A stretch of DNA of 64,000 nucleotides from contig CAVONI010000010.1 in assembly GCA_963697285.1 (NCBI GenBank), positions 9,723 to 73,722 of the forward strand. Reading direction: 5' to 3'. The translations under genes and the position numbers were made by a program. Positions within the stretch are counted from its first letter, which is position 1, and every line of letters starts with the position of its first letter. This stretch comes from JAEUQQ01 sp963697285 (GTDB lineage Bacteria > Acidobacteriota > Vicinamibacteria > Vicinamibacterales > JAFNAJ01). Of this stretch, positions 43,596 through 52,578 are shown one piece after another. The notes below the pieces were generated by a model. The model did no database searches and was not told the origin of the DNA. It worked only from the letters and a program-made list of their open reading frames with translations.

Positions 43596-43672
43596 GGGCC
43601 GCGCGGGGCGCGGCCCCTACACCCGATACCGACGATCAGCCCCCGTGTAGGGGTCGCGCCCCCGCGCGACCC
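43596..43672. repeat. Inverted pair of REP-like hairpins
   Basis: One copy (43596-43620) is in reverse orientation and the other (43647-43672, GTAGGGGTCGCG type) in forward orientation, separated by 26 bases, so the GTAG ends face each other. Such back-to-back pairs are the arrangement of BIME elements. A partial third copy follows near 43700. The pair lies between the divergent ROK and Rsm22 genes. Confidence 0.75.
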
Positions 43673-43755
43673 TCGATACCGCGCGCGACCTCGCGTTGAC
43701 ACCCCGCGCGACCCCGGTTGACACGAGGGAAACGGGTGTTGCACTGTCGGACGGC

Positions 43756-44766
43756 GTGCTTCCAGACGCCTTCCGCGCGGCGCTCGACGCCGACATCAGC
43801 CGCATCGACACGCGCCGGGTCACCATCGCGGGCCGGGCGCTGATCGACGCCTACCGCTCCACCCCCGACCGCCCCTCGCGACCGCCGGCGGTCGATCCCG
43901 ACGCCTGGCGTGCGGCATACCTCGAGATGCGCGTGCCGGCGACCTTCGCCGCGGTCTCGCACGTCGGACGCGAACTCGCCCGATGCCTCGACCTCGGAGG
44001 GCTCACGTCGCTGCTCGACCTCGGCGCGGGGCCCGGCACGGCGCTCCACGCGCTGTCGCCGTGGCTGCCCGCGCTACGGCTCGCGACGCTCGTGGATCGC
44101 GACGAGGACCTGCTCGACATCGCCGAGCGGCTGGCGACGGCACTCGATGCGCCGGGCCTCGTTGTGCGTGCCGAGCAGCGCGACATCGCAGATGCCCACC
44201 GTCCCGATTCGAGCGACCTGGTCGTGATGTCGTATGCCCTTGGCGAGGTGGCGCCACGCGATCGGGCGCGCACGGTCGCGGGCGCGTGGCTGAACACGCG
44301 CCAGGCACTGGTCATCATCGAGCCGGGGACGACGAAGGGGTTCGAGCGGATCCTCGAGGCGCGCCAGGTGCTGATCACGCGCGGGGCGCACATCGCGGCC
44401 CCGTGTCCTCACGCCGCGGCCTGTCCGATGCGCGCACCCGACTGGTGCCACGTGCCGGTCCGCGTCGAACGCACGCGGCGCATGCGCCAGGTCAAGCACG
44501 GCGACCTCGGCTATGAAGACGAGGCCATCGCGTATCTCATTGCGACCACGGCACCACCTCCGCCGCTCGAAGCCAGGATCGTGGCGCGTCCGCGCATCAT
44601 GAAGGGACAGGTGCAGATCCCGCTCTGCACGTCCACGGGGCTCGACACGCTGATCGTCACCCGGCGCGATGCGGCGTGGCACGGGGCGCGGCACGCGCGC
44701 TGGGGCGAGCGATGGCCGTCGGGGGATGTCGCGGCGACGGCCGCGGACGATTCCGCCATCGAGTGA
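43756..44766 (+). CDS. Rsm22-like small-ribosomal-subunit methyltransferase-fold protein
   Basis: About 336 residues with a SAM-binding Rossmann motif (LLDLGAGPGTALHAL) and the Rsm22 hallmark cysteine cluster in APCPHAAACP followed by DWCH. The conserved VRVERTRRMRQVK and GYEDEAIAYL follow. Rsm22/Mettl17 proteins act in mitochondrial small-subunit assembly and are thought to bind Fe-S; bacterial members are little studied. The start is uncertain: GTG 43756 places the N-terminus at a family-typical position, while a TTG at 43696 would extend into the REP-rich spacer. No good ribosome binding site marks either. Confidence 0.8.
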   Translation: MLPDAFRAALDADISRIDTRRVTIAGRALIDAYRSTPDRPSRPPAVDPDAWRAAYLEMRVPATFAAVSHVGRELARCLDLGGLTSLLDLGAGPGTALHALSPWLPALRLATLVDRDEDLLDIAERLATALDAPGLVVRAEQRDIADAHRPDSSDLVVMSYALGEVAPRDRARTVAGAWLNTRQALVIIEPGTTKGFERILEARQVLITRGAHIAAPCPHAAACPMRAPDWCHVPVRVERTRRMRQVKHGDLGYEDEAIAYLIATTAPPPPLEARIVARPRIMKGQVQIPLCTSTGLDTLIVTRRDAAWHGARHARWGERWPSGDVAATAADDSAIE

Positions 44767-44880
44767 GACCTCTGCGCACCCCCAGCCGGCGTGCAGGTCG
44801 ATGGACGAGAGCATGCCTCACCTTCCGCTGTCGCGGCGCGCACACGGTCGGGCGCCAACTTCGACGAGAATAGGGCCACC

Positions 44881-47439
44881 ATGCGCTCACTGTTCCCGCC
44901 GTTGATGCTTGCCGCACTCGCCCTCTCCGTGCCTGCCGCAGCGCAGGACGATCCCGCCGCCGGCATCCCGCTCGATCTCGCCCGCTCGCGCGCGGCCATG
45001 GTGCGCGACGTGCGGTACGCGCTGGCGCTTCGTGTCCCCGCCTCCCGCACCGAACGCGTCACGGGACGCATGCTCGTGAGCGTGGCGCTCGAACGTGTGT
45101 CGGCCCCCCTCGTCCTCGACTTCGCGGCGCCGCCGGAGTCGGTGCAAAGCGTGATGGTCAACGGATCGACCGCGTCGCACCGCCTCGTGAACGACCACAT
45201 CGTGATCGACGCCGCCGCCCTGCGTCCCGGCGGCAACCAGGTCGCGATCGAGTTCGTCGCGGGCGACGCGTCGCTGAACCGGGGTGACGACTTCCTCTAC
45301 AGCCTGTTCGTGCCGGCGCGCGCGCACCGTGCCATCCCCTGCTTCGACCAGCCCGACATCAAGGCCCGCGTGTCGCTCACGCTCGACATCCCCGCGGGAT
45401 GGCAGGCCGTCGCCAACGGCGCCGAACTGTCGCGCGAAGACAGCGGCGGGCGCACCACGATCCGCTTCGCCGAGACGCAGCCCCTCTCGACATACGTCAT
45501 GGCGTTCGCGGCGGGCGTGATGCAGGTCGAGACCGCGACGCGCGGGACGCGCACGTTCCGGATGTTCCACCGCGAGAACGACGCCGCCAAGGTCGCGCGC
45601 AACCGCGACGCCATCTTCGACCTGCACGCGGCGTCGATCGACTGGCTCGAGACCTACACCGGCGTCCCGTATCCATGGGGCAAGTTCGACTTCTTCCTCG
45701 TGCCGGCATTCCAGTTCGGAGGCATGGAGCATCCTGGCGCGATCTTCTACAACGCACCGGGCATGCTGCTCGACGAGAGCGCCACGCAGGCGCAGACGCT
45801 CGGCCGCGCGAGCCTGATTGCGCACGAGACGGCGCACATGTGGTTCGGCGATCTCGTCACGATGCGGTGGTTCGACGATGTGTGGACGAAGGAGGTGTAC
45901 GCGAACTTCTTCGCCGCGAAGATCGTGAACCCGTCGTTCCCGGCCATCAACCACCAGTTGCGATTCCTGCTGCAGCACTACCCCGGCGCGTACGAGATCG
46001 ATCGCACCGACGGCACGCATCCCATCAGGCAGGAACTCTCGAACCTCGACGAGGCGGGCACGCTCTACGGCAACATCATCTACCTGAAGGCGCCCGTCGT
46101 CATGCGGCAGCTCGAGCTGCTCGTCGGCGAAGAGACCTTCAGGCGGGGCATGCGCGAGTACATCAGGCGTTTCTCATTCGGCAACGCGACGTGGCCCGAG
46201 CTCATCCAGATTCTCGACGGGCTCGTCGACACGGACCTCGCGGCGTGGAGCCAGGTGTGGGTCGAGCGCGAGGGCCGTCCGACCATCCGCGCCATCGTGA
46301 CGAAGGATGCGGGGGGCGCAGTGGCCTCCCTCACGCTCGAGCAGACCGATCCGCGCGGGCGCGGGCTCGTGTGGCCGCAGTTGCTGCACGTGGTCGTCGC
46401 GACCGGGAGCGAGACGAAGACGATTCCAGTGCGGATGTCGTCGGCACGGGCCGACGTGCCCGAGGCCCGGGGCCTGCGCGACGTGCGATACGTCCTGCCG
46501 ACAGGCGGAGGACTCGCATACGGCAACGTCGAACTCGACCCCGACAGCCGGGCCGCGCTGCTGGCGACACTGCCCGACATCATCGACACGGTGACGCGTG
46601 GAGCCGCGCTGGTGACCCTTGGCGAGGAACTGGTGGACCGGCGCGTCACGCCTGCGCAGTGGATGGAGATGGCGCTGCGCGCGCTGCCGCGCGAGACCGA
46701 CGAGCAGTTGCTGCAGCGCCTCGCGTCGACGACCACGTCGGTATTCTGGCGGCGGCTCTCACCGGCGGAGCGCGACGGGCAGCAACTGGCGGTCGAGCGC
46801 GTGTTCCGCGACGGCCTGAACGCCGCGCCGACACGCACCGCCAAGGCCGTGTGGTTCGCGAGCCTCGTCGAGGTCGCGCGCACCGGCGACACGCTGGCGT
46901 GGCTGACGCGCGTGTGGAAGCGCGACGAGAAGATCGAGGGCCTGCCGCTGGCGGAACCCGACGAGACCAACCTGGCGTTCGAGCTCGCGCTGCGTGGGGT
47001 GGACGGCTGGCCCGCCATCCTCGACGGCCAGCAGGCGCGCCTCACGAACCCCGATCGTGCCGCACGGTTCGCGTTCGTGCGCCCGGCCCTCGACGCCGAT
47101 CCGGTGATCCGCGACGGGGTGTTCGCCGCGCTGGCGAAGCCCGAGAACCGGGCCCGCGAGCCATGGGTACTCGACGTGCTCAACTACCTGCACCACCCGC
47201 TGCGCGGCTCACGCAGCGAACGGTACGTGGGGCCATCGCTCGACATGCTCGAGGAGATCCGCCGGACCGGCGACATCTTCTTCCCGAAGCGCTGGATGGA
47301 CGTGACGCTCGCCTGGCACCGCTCGCCCGTCGTCGCGTCGACCGTTCGCGGCTTCCTCGCCGCACATCCCGACTACCCCGTCAGGCTGAAGCGGATCATC
47401 CTGCAGTCGGCCGACGAGGTGCTGCGCGAGGGACGGTAG
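44881..47439 (+). CDS. Exported M1-family metallo-aminopeptidase
   Basis: This 852-residue secreted peptidase has a signal peptide (LFPPLMLAALALSVPAAAQ), then the N-terminal M1 beta-saddle. The exopeptidase motif GxMEN is present as GGMEHPG (Glu283). The zinc site is complete: HETAH (His315, Glu316, His319) and Glu338 after 18 residues. A helical C-terminal domain follows, as in ERAP/PepN-type enzymes. It should remove N-terminal residues from peptides in the periplasm or outside. GGMEH in place of GAMEN is a minor variant also seen in other secreted M1 enzymes. The ATG at 44881 is chosen because the signal peptide begins there. Confidence 0.93.
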   Translation: MRSLFPPLMLAALALSVPAAAQDDPAAGIPLDLARSRAAMVRDVRYALALRVPASRTERVTGRMLVSVALERVSAPLVLDFAAPPESVQSVMVNGSTASHRLVNDHIVIDAAALRPGGNQVAIEFVAGDASLNRGDDFLYSLFVPARAHRAIPCFDQPDIKARVSLTLDIPAGWQAVANGAELSREDSGGRTTIRFAETQPLSTYVMAFAAGVMQVETATRGTRTFRMFHRENDAAKVARNRDAIFDLHAASIDWLETYTGVPYPWGKFDFFLVPAFQFGGMEHPGAIFYNAPGMLLDESATQAQTLGRASLIAHETAHMWFGDLVTMRWFDDVWTKEVYANFFAAKIVNPSFPAINHQLRFLLQHYPGAYEIDRTDGTHPIRQELSNLDEAGTLYGNIIYLKAPVVMRQLELLVGEETFRRGMREYIRRFSFGNATWPELIQILDGLVDTDLAAWSQVWVEREGRPTIRAIVTKDAGGAVASLTLEQTDPRGRGLVWPQLLHVVVATGSETKTIPVRMSSARADVPEARGLRDVRYVLPTGGGLAYGNVELDPDSRAALLATLPDIIDTVTRGAALVTLGEELVDRRVTPAQWMEMALRALPRETDEQLLQRLASTTTSVFWRRLSPAERDGQQLAVERVFRDGLNAAPTRTAKAVWFASLVEVARTGDTLAWLTRVWKRDEKIEGLPLAEPDETNLAFELALRGVDGWPAILDGQQARLTNPDRAARFAFVRPALDADPVIRDGVFAALAKPENRAREPWVLDVLNYLHHPLRGSRSERYVGPSLDMLEEIRRTGDIFFPKRWMDVTLAWHRSPVVASTVRGFLAAHPDYPVRLKRIILQSADEVLREGR

Positions 47440-47456
47440 TCACGGCGCCCCTTGCG

Positions 47457-47462
47457 TATAAT
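47457..47462 (+). promoter_or_regulatory. TATAAT -10-like element before the LOV phosphatase gene
   Basis: A perfect TATAAT lies 25 bases upstream of the GTG start at 47488. The -35 region (around 47434) is poor. It may be a short-leader promoter separate from the peptidase gene that ends at 47439. Confidence 0.4.
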
Positions 47463-47487
47463 CACGCCTGGCAGCGCGCGACGCACC

Positions 47488-48714
47488 GTGACCCTCGATT
47501 CCGCCCTCCTTCAACAGCGCGCCCTGGCCGACCAGCTCGCGCTGAAAGACCGCGCGCTCGACGTGGCCGCCGAGGGCGTCACCATCGCTGACGCCCGCCT
47601 GCCCGACCGGCCGCTGATCTACGCGAACGAAGGCTTCGAGCGCGTCACCGGCTACGCGGTGGCCGAGGTGCTGGGCCGGAATTGCCGTTTCCTGCAGGGC
47701 CCTGGCACGGATCCGGTCGCGGTCGCGGAGATCCGCGCCGCGGTCGCCGAAAACCGCGAGTGCGTGGTCGAGATCCTCAACTACCGCAAGGACGGCACGA
47801 CCTTCTGGAACCGCCTGTCGATCACGCCTGTTCGCGACGACGCTGGCGACGTCACGCACTACATCGGCATCCAGTCTGACGTCACGGCGCGTCGCGAGGC
47901 CGAGCAGTCGCTGAGGCGAACGACCGAGGCCCTCGAGCAGGACCTGCGACTTGCGGCGCGCATCCAGCAGGCCCTGCTGCCGCCGCCCGAGATGCAGCTG
48001 GGCGGCTACCGCATCGCGCACGCGTTCCGTCCGTGTACCGACCTTGCGGGAGATGCCGTGGGCATCGTCGCGCTACCGCACCGACAGGTGGGTCTCTACC
48101 TCCTCGACGTGAGTGGGCACGGCGTCGGGGCGGCGCTGCTGTCGTTCACCCTGAATCACCTGCTGTCGCCCTCGGTCGAAGGAGCGCTGCTGGTCGAAGA
48201 GACACCGGCCGGGCCCGACGTCGTCGCGCCATCGCGTGTCGCCGAGCGGCTCAACCGGCAGTTTCCGATGGACCGCACGCGGCAGTACTTCACGCTGGTC
48301 TACGGCGTCCTCGATGAAGCGTCAGGACGCTTCCGGTATGTGATGGCCGGGCACCCGACGCCCGTGGTCCTGGCGCGCGACGCCCCGCCCATGCCGCTTG
48401 ATGGCAGTGGCCTGCCCATCGGGATGATCGAGCACGCCCAGTTCGCGGATGAAGTCGTGACGCTGCGTGTCGGCGACCGCCTGTACTTCTACACCGATGG
48501 CGTCATCGAGGCCCTCGACGCCGCAGAGCACGACTTCAGCTACGCGCGCCTGCTCGACGAGATCGCCCGCCATCGCGATCGTCCCCTTCGGGAGGGACTC
48601 GACCTGATCGCCGACGCCGTGCGCGATTGGTCAGGGGGGCAACTGCGAGACGACGTGTCGCTGCTGGCGGTCGAGCGGACCGCCGAGACGCGCGCCCAGG
48701 GCGCCATCGACTGA
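47488..48714 (+). CDS. LOV-domain PP2C/SpoIIE-type phosphatase (probable blue-light sensor)
   Basis: A 408-residue two-domain signalling protein. Residues about 20-130 form a PAS domain of the LOV class, with the flavin-adduct motif GRNCRFLQG (Cys66), then NYRKDGTTFWN and GIQSDVTARRE, including the Asn/Gln positions that hold FMN. A helical linker (TEALEQDLRLAARIQQALLPP) leads into a PP2C-like SpoIIE/RsbU phosphatase (DVSGHGVGAALLS, YTDGVIEA, RDDVSLLAVE). Known relatives dephosphorylate anti-sigma-factor antagonists. Light-dependent control of a general-stress-type partner switch is the expected role, but no RsbV, RsbW or sigma gene is in the window. The GTG at 47488 is preferred; an in-frame TTG at 47452 would overlap the TATAAT. 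Confidence 0.9.
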   Translation: MTLDSALLQQRALADQLALKDRALDVAAEGVTIADARLPDRPLIYANEGFERVTGYAVAEVLGRNCRFLQGPGTDPVAVAEIRAAVAENRECVVEILNYRKDGTTFWNRLSITPVRDDAGDVTHYIGIQSDVTARREAEQSLRRTTEALEQDLRLAARIQQALLPPPEMQLGGYRIAHAFRPCTDLAGDAVGIVALPHRQVGLYLLDVSGHGVGAALLSFTLNHLLSPSVEGALLVEETPAGPDVVAPSRVAERLNRQFPMDRTRQYFTLVYGVLDEASGRFRYVMAGHPTPVVLARDAPPMPLDGSGLPIGMIEHAQFADEVVTLRVGDRLYFYTDGVIEALDAAEHDFSYARLLDEIARHRDRPLREGLDLIADAVRDWSGGQLRDDVSLLAVERTAETRAQGAID

Positions 48715-48754
48715 CGCCTGCGCGCGCATTGATCGCGTTCGCCGTGCTGCCTCG

Positions 48755-49165
48755 TCAGTCATCGATGGTCGCGAAGATCACGAGGAGCACGGCCAGGGCC
48801 GCTCCAGCCCCCGCGGCTGCGCCCAGGGCGATCGCCTTGCCGATGCTCGACTGCGTCTCGATCTCGAATCCACGCAAGTCGGTGAGCATCACCTCGACTG
48901 GAGGTTCGGGAACACGCACGCGAGGGTTGATGACGATGGACGTGGCGCTTGCGTGCATCAGCGTGCCGCGCATGCTGCGCCCGTCCGCGAGATGCACACG
49001 AAGGCGTGCGCCCACCGGAATCCTCGTCACGGAATCGGCCATGAGACCCGGGTCGGGCGTCCACGTCGAGGTTGAGGGCGACGAGCCCATCCGGATGGTG
49101 CCGCGCGTGGCGCAGCCGGGTGCGCCGAGCGCCACGCACAGCAGGACGGCGAGGAACTTCTTCAT
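48755..49165 (-). CDS. Putative lipoprotein with C-terminal membrane helix
   Basis: 136 residues. The N-terminus MKKFLAVLLCVALGAPGC is a lipoprotein signal with Cys18 as the likely acylated residue. The middle is a small beta-rich segment (RIPVGARLRVHLADGRSMRGTL), like the SH3-type fold of LSm-like or 'YgdI/YjcB' periplasmic proteins. A Gly/Ala-rich hydrophobic helix (IALGAAAGAGAALAVLLVIFAT) ends the protein. Function is unknown. It is convergent with the LOV phosphatase gene and lies downstream of the outer-membrane protein gene on the same strand, 67 bases away. Confidence 0.7.
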   Translation of the reverse strand: MKKFLAVLLCVALGAPGCATRGTIRMGSSPSTSTWTPDPGLMADSVTRIPVGARLRVHLADGRSMRGTLMHASATSIVINPRVRVPEPPVEVMLTDLRGFEIETQSSIGKAIALGAAAGAGAALAVLLVIFATIDD

Positions 49166-49232
49166 GACGGTCTCCATCGGGTTCGATTGACTGCACACCG
49201 GGATCGACAATGCGGCTCACGTCGGCCATGCG

Positions 49233-49895
49233 TCAGAAATCAACGCCGAGTCCCACCCGCACGACGACCTCGTTCTCGTGCTGTCGCAGGTCCACGCGCA
49301 GGTCGCTGCGGAAGAACGCGCGCTCCGAGAAGTACGCCTTGAGCCCAGCGACGATCACGGGCCGCAGTTCGTACGACACGCGTGGCCCGACGTGGCCGCC
49401 CCCTTCGAGCGTCCGCGGCCGCTGCAACGCGTAGTCGTAGACCACCACCGGATCGATGTCTTCGTTCATCGTCTCGCGCCGGACGTCGAAGCCGGCTCCG
49501 ACGTAGGGATGCACCCAGGTGTTGTGGAAGAACTGGTAGAGCTGGGTCACACCGATACCCGACGACTGGACGTGGACCACCGACGAGCGGTAGGCCGTCT
49601 GGCCACCCGTGGCAAACGGCCCGTACTGGTAGAAATCGGCCTGGGTATGCGCGTTCACTTCCACCTCGGTCTTGAGGTGGTCGGTCCAGTACCATCCGAT
49701 TCCGGCGTCACCGTGCGTAACGGAGTGATCCCAGTTGTCGTAGTCGGTGGGGTTGGGGCGCTGCACGTGTGCCCATCCCACGGTGGCGTGAACGTCGAGG
49801 CGCGCTGGCGGAGCCGGGGCCGTCGTTTGTGCGGTTGATGTCGCGGCCATCGTCGCCCAGGCCGTGCAGGCGAGCAGGAATGTCGTCACCCTCAT
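49233..49895 (-). CDS. Outer-membrane beta-barrel protein
   Basis: 220 residues with a signal peptide (TTFLLACTAWATMAATSTAQ). The rest is alternating amphipathic beta strands, for example ARLDVHATVGWAHV, GIGWYWTDHLKTEVEVNA, WVHPYVGAGFDVRRE and GPRVSYELRPVIVAGLKAYF, ending in a terminal phenylalanine (VRVGLGVDF) as BAM substrates do. Length and pattern fit an eight-stranded OmpA/OmpW-type barrel. It supports a Gram-negative envelope. The cargo or role is not predictable. Confidence 0.8.
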   Translation of the reverse strand: MRVTTFLLACTAWATMAATSTAQTTAPAPPARLDVHATVGWAHVQRPNPTDYDNWDHSVTHGDAGIGWYWTDHLKTEVEVNAHTQADFYQYGPFATGGQTAYRSSVVHVQSSGIGVTQLYQFFHNTWVHPYVGAGFDVRRETMNEDIDPVVVYDYALQRPRTLEGGGHVGPRVSYELRPVIVAGLKAYFSERAFFRSDLRVDLRQHENEVVVRVGLGVDF

Positions 49896-50038
49896 GACCG
49901 CCAGTGTGCCAAGCGCCAGCAGAGTGGCTCATGGTCACCGGAGGTGCAGGCGCAAGACCGCGCGTCGATTGCGGATTCTGCGTGCTTCGCCGAAGATGGC
50001 CCGGGCCGGTAACGTGCGGGTGCCCGAGGAGTCGCCTG

Positions 50039-50509
50039 ATGCTGACCGCGGTTCGAACGCGCTGGTTCTCGTGGGACTTCACCGTCACTGACGGCGAGCG
50101 GCCCGTCGCGCACATCGAGATGTCGCGCTGGCGCGAGCGCGGGGTATTCGCGGTTCAGGGTGTCTCGTACCGCGTCTACCGCGAAGGACGGATGAGTGGC
50201 GACTTCCTCTTGCGGGGCTCGGGCACGACCGTGGCGCGCGCCCGCAAGCCAAGCGCGTTTCGTCGCACCTTCCTCGTCGAGCACGAGGGCCAGCACTACG
50301 TGCTCAGGAAGCGCTCGTTCTTCGGCCGGGCCTTCGTGCTGCTGAGAGGTGACCGCGAAGTGGGCTCGGTGTCGCGGGTCGCCCTGTTCTCGCGCAGCGC
50401 AGCCATCGACCTGCCGGCCGACCTGCCCCTGGCGGTCCAGTTGTTCATCACCTGGCTCGTGTTGATCGCGTGGAAGCGCTCGGCACGCGCCGCCGCGGCA
50501 GCCGGCTAG
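50039..50509 (+). CDS. Small LURP/tubby-like protein with C-terminal hydrophobic helix
   Basis: 156 residues; I do not recognise it with certainty. Short beta strands alternate with basic turns (FTVTDGERPVAHIEMSRW, YRVYREGRMSGDFLLR, TFLVEHEGQHYVLRKRSFF, FVLLRGDREVGSVSRV), a pattern like the LURP-one/tubby C-terminal barrel. A hydrophobic C-terminal stretch (LAVQLFITWLVLIAW) could anchor it in the membrane. It starts at the ATG 50039. It is divergent from the barrel gene, with 143 bases of DNA between in which I see nothing. It is convergent with the peroxidase gene. Confidence 0.6.
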   Translation: MLTAVRTRWFSWDFTVTDGERPVAHIEMSRWRERGVFAVQGVSYRVYREGRMSGDFLLRGSGTTVARARKPSAFRRTFLVEHEGQHYVLRKRSFFGRAFVLLRGDREVGSVSRVALFSRSAAIDLPADLPLAVQLFITWLVLIAWKRSARAAAAAG

Positions 50510-50518
50510 ATCTGAACG

Positions 50519-50561
50519 GGGGTCAGGTCTTGAATTTTGCTGCAAAGAAAGATGTGACCCC
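50519..50561. repeat. GGGGTCA...TGACCCC inverted repeat, third copy of the family
   Basis: Outer arms GGGGTCA (50519-50525) and TGACCCC (50555-50561) pair perfectly, and an inner TCTT/AAGA continues the stem past a two-base mismatch. The AT-rich centre (CTTGAATTTTGC) stands out from the local GC content. It lies between convergent genes, and its right end overlaps the stop codon of the peroxidase gene. Confidence 0.65.
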
Positions 50562-52477
50562 TACGGCTGGCACGGCGTCGTGAGCGTGTGCGCGCGCGAA
50601 CCGTCGTTGCCGATCCCGCGCAGCAGTTCCTCGAATGTCTGGAGCGGCACGCTGTTGCCCCCGCGTCCGGTCGCCGGGATCAGGGCCCCGCGGTCGAGTG
50701 CGGTCGCGCCACCTGCCGACGACGCGTCTCGCGAGACGACGTTCGGCGCCGGCTCGTCGTAGCCCGTGGGCAGGCAGAGCGACGGGTGATCGAACGGCGC
50801 GCGCTCGAACTTGACGCGGTCGTCGGTCAACGCATCCATGAACGCGACGAGCGCCGCGCGGTCCTGCGGGTTCAGCCGGATGCGCCCCATTTCCGGTGCG
50901 ATGTTCTCCGTGCCGGCAAAGTCGCCCTGCCGAGCGTAGAAGTCGATGACCTGCCCCATCGTCGCCATGCCGCCGTCGTGGAAGTAGGGCCCCGTCAGGG
51001 CGACGTTCCTCAGCCCTGGCGACTTGAAGGCGCCCGTCGCGGCGCCGCCGCCAACCGCCGCGAAGAACGGAAGACCGAACCCGTCGCGGCCGCCGGCGCC
51101 GATGTCGTCAGACGCCGCGCTGACGCCCGTCCGGAAGAACCCCTGGGCGGGCAGGCTCGACGCGTCGAAGCCGCCGCGCGCCACGTTGGTGAACGCAGCC
51201 GCCGTGAATTCAGGGCCCTGGTGGCACTGTGTGCACTGTGAGCCGCCGCCCACGAACTCCTGCAGGCCTGCCTGCTGGAGGGCGGTGAGCGCGTTCGGGT
51301 TGCCTTCCGCAAACCGATCGATTGGCGCGTCGTCTGACACGAGCGTCGCCTCGTAGGCCTGGATCGCCAGGCCCCAGAACACCGCGAAGTTGAACTCGAT
51401 CTGCCGGAACTCGTCTGAGTTCCGCGGCGCGTCGAGGCCCTCGAGGACGCGCCCGTTCGCATCGACGACGATCGGTGACTCCCAGTAGGCAGGACGAAAC
51501 GCCGCCTGGATGAGCGATGCGTAGGTGACCTCGGGCCGCAAGCCGGAGCCCGACGGGTCGGCCAGGTCGCCGAGGACGCTGTCGTCTGTCGCGACCTGCT
51601 GCCGTGCGAGCGGCGGCAACGACAGCAGCTTGCGTCCGAGCTTCGCCCAGCCCCGTCCCGCAAACGACATCTCGACCTCGTCGAGCGCGGGCCCGACCGA
51701 CTGCGACGCGAGGCTGGCATCCTCGAGGCGAACGCGTTCCGGCAGGAGCCTGTCGCCGCTGGCCGTCAGCACGTTGAAGCCGGTGTCGGAATCGCCGAAC
51801 GGCGTCGCGCCGCTGAAGACCCGGCTCGCGCGGCCGTCCCAGAAGTTCCGCACGTTGAACACCGCGTTGATGACCGACGGCGCGTTGCGCGCTGTCACCT
51901 GTCGCACCTTGACGCCACCCAGCGCGAACGGTGTCGAGACCCCATCGTCGCGCGACTCGTCGAACGCCGACCCCTCGACGACGTCGAGGAACCCGTGGCG
52001 CGCGATGCCGGCGGAGCCGGTCACCAGGCGACGATCGCTGACGACCGCCGATCGGTTGTCGAGGGGATTCGCGAGGCGCCGGAACGGATAGTCGTCGATC
52101 GTGAGGACCAGGTTCGGCCGGAGGGCGGTCACCGCGTCGTGCGGGCTCGCCAGCTGATTCTGGCGACGGTGATCGGCACCCGCGTGGAAGTGGCACGAGG
52201 CGCACGCCGTGCGTCCGTCGCTGCCCGCCTGCACGTCCCAGAACAGCGCCTTGCCGAGCGCCACGAGCTGCTGCTGGTCCCTGACGAAGCGATCGACATC
52301 GGTCGGCTGGGGGCGCGGCACCGTCTTGAGCGACGGCAGCGGTCCCGCGCCGCCGGGCCCCGGGCCGCGCTGCGCCGACATCCCTATGCACAGGATCGTC
52401 AGGAGCGCGCCAGCGACAAGCAGGCCGTGGATCGTGCGCCTCGACGAGGCGCGAGCGGGTGACGTCGTGAATGGCAT
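50561..52477 (-). CDS. Di-haem cytochrome c peroxidase / MauG-family protein
   Basis: This 638-residue exported protein has two c-type haem sites: CASCH (Cys92, Cys95, His96) and CTQCH (Cys415, Cys418, His419). The N-terminus has a membrane/signal segment (TIHGLLVAGALLTILCIGMS). Conserved MauG/CcpA surroundings include NAPSVINAVFNVRNFWDGRA, TPLY/FKSPGLRNVALTGPYFHDG and MGQVIDFY. Family members use haem to reduce peroxide or oxidise a partner protein. It is longer than standard CcpA (about 340 residues), with an insertion between the haems and a C-terminal tail. Its start is 101 bases from the divergent histidine kinase gene. Confidence 0.9.
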   Translation of the reverse strand: MPFTTSPARASSRRTIHGLLVAGALLTILCIGMSAQRGPGPGGAGPLPSLKTVPRPQPTDVDRFVRDQQQLVALGKALFWDVQAGSDGRTACASCHFHAGADHRRQNQLASPHDAVTALRPNLVLTIDDYPFRRLANPLDNRSAVVSDRRLVTGSAGIARHGFLDVVEGSAFDESRDDGVSTPFALGGVKVRQVTARNAPSVINAVFNVRNFWDGRASRVFSGATPFGDSDTGFNVLTASGDRLLPERVRLEDASLASQSVGPALDEVEMSFAGRGWAKLGRKLLSLPPLARQQVATDDSVLGDLADPSGSGLRPEVTYASLIQAAFRPAYWESPIVVDANGRVLEGLDAPRNSDEFRQIEFNFAVFWGLAIQAYEATLVSDDAPIDRFAEGNPNALTALQQAGLQEFVGGGSQCTQCHQGPEFTAAAFTNVARGGFDASSLPAQGFFRTGVSAASDDIGAGGRDGFGLPFFAAVGGGAATGAFKSPGLRNVALTGPYFHDGGMATMGQVIDFYARQGDFAGTENIAPEMGRIRLNPQDRAALVAFMDALTDDRVKFERAPFDHPSLCLPTGYDEPAPNVVSRDASSAGGATALDRGALIPATGRGGNSVPLQTFEELLRGIGNDGSRAHTLTTPCQP

Positions 52478-52578
52478 GCCCTCATTACAGGTGCGCGAGT
52501 GGCGGAAGTCACGTTAAGGAGTGTTATGAAGCTGGCGCAGCACGCATACCGCCAGGCGTCTTCGGCTAGAGTGAGCCC

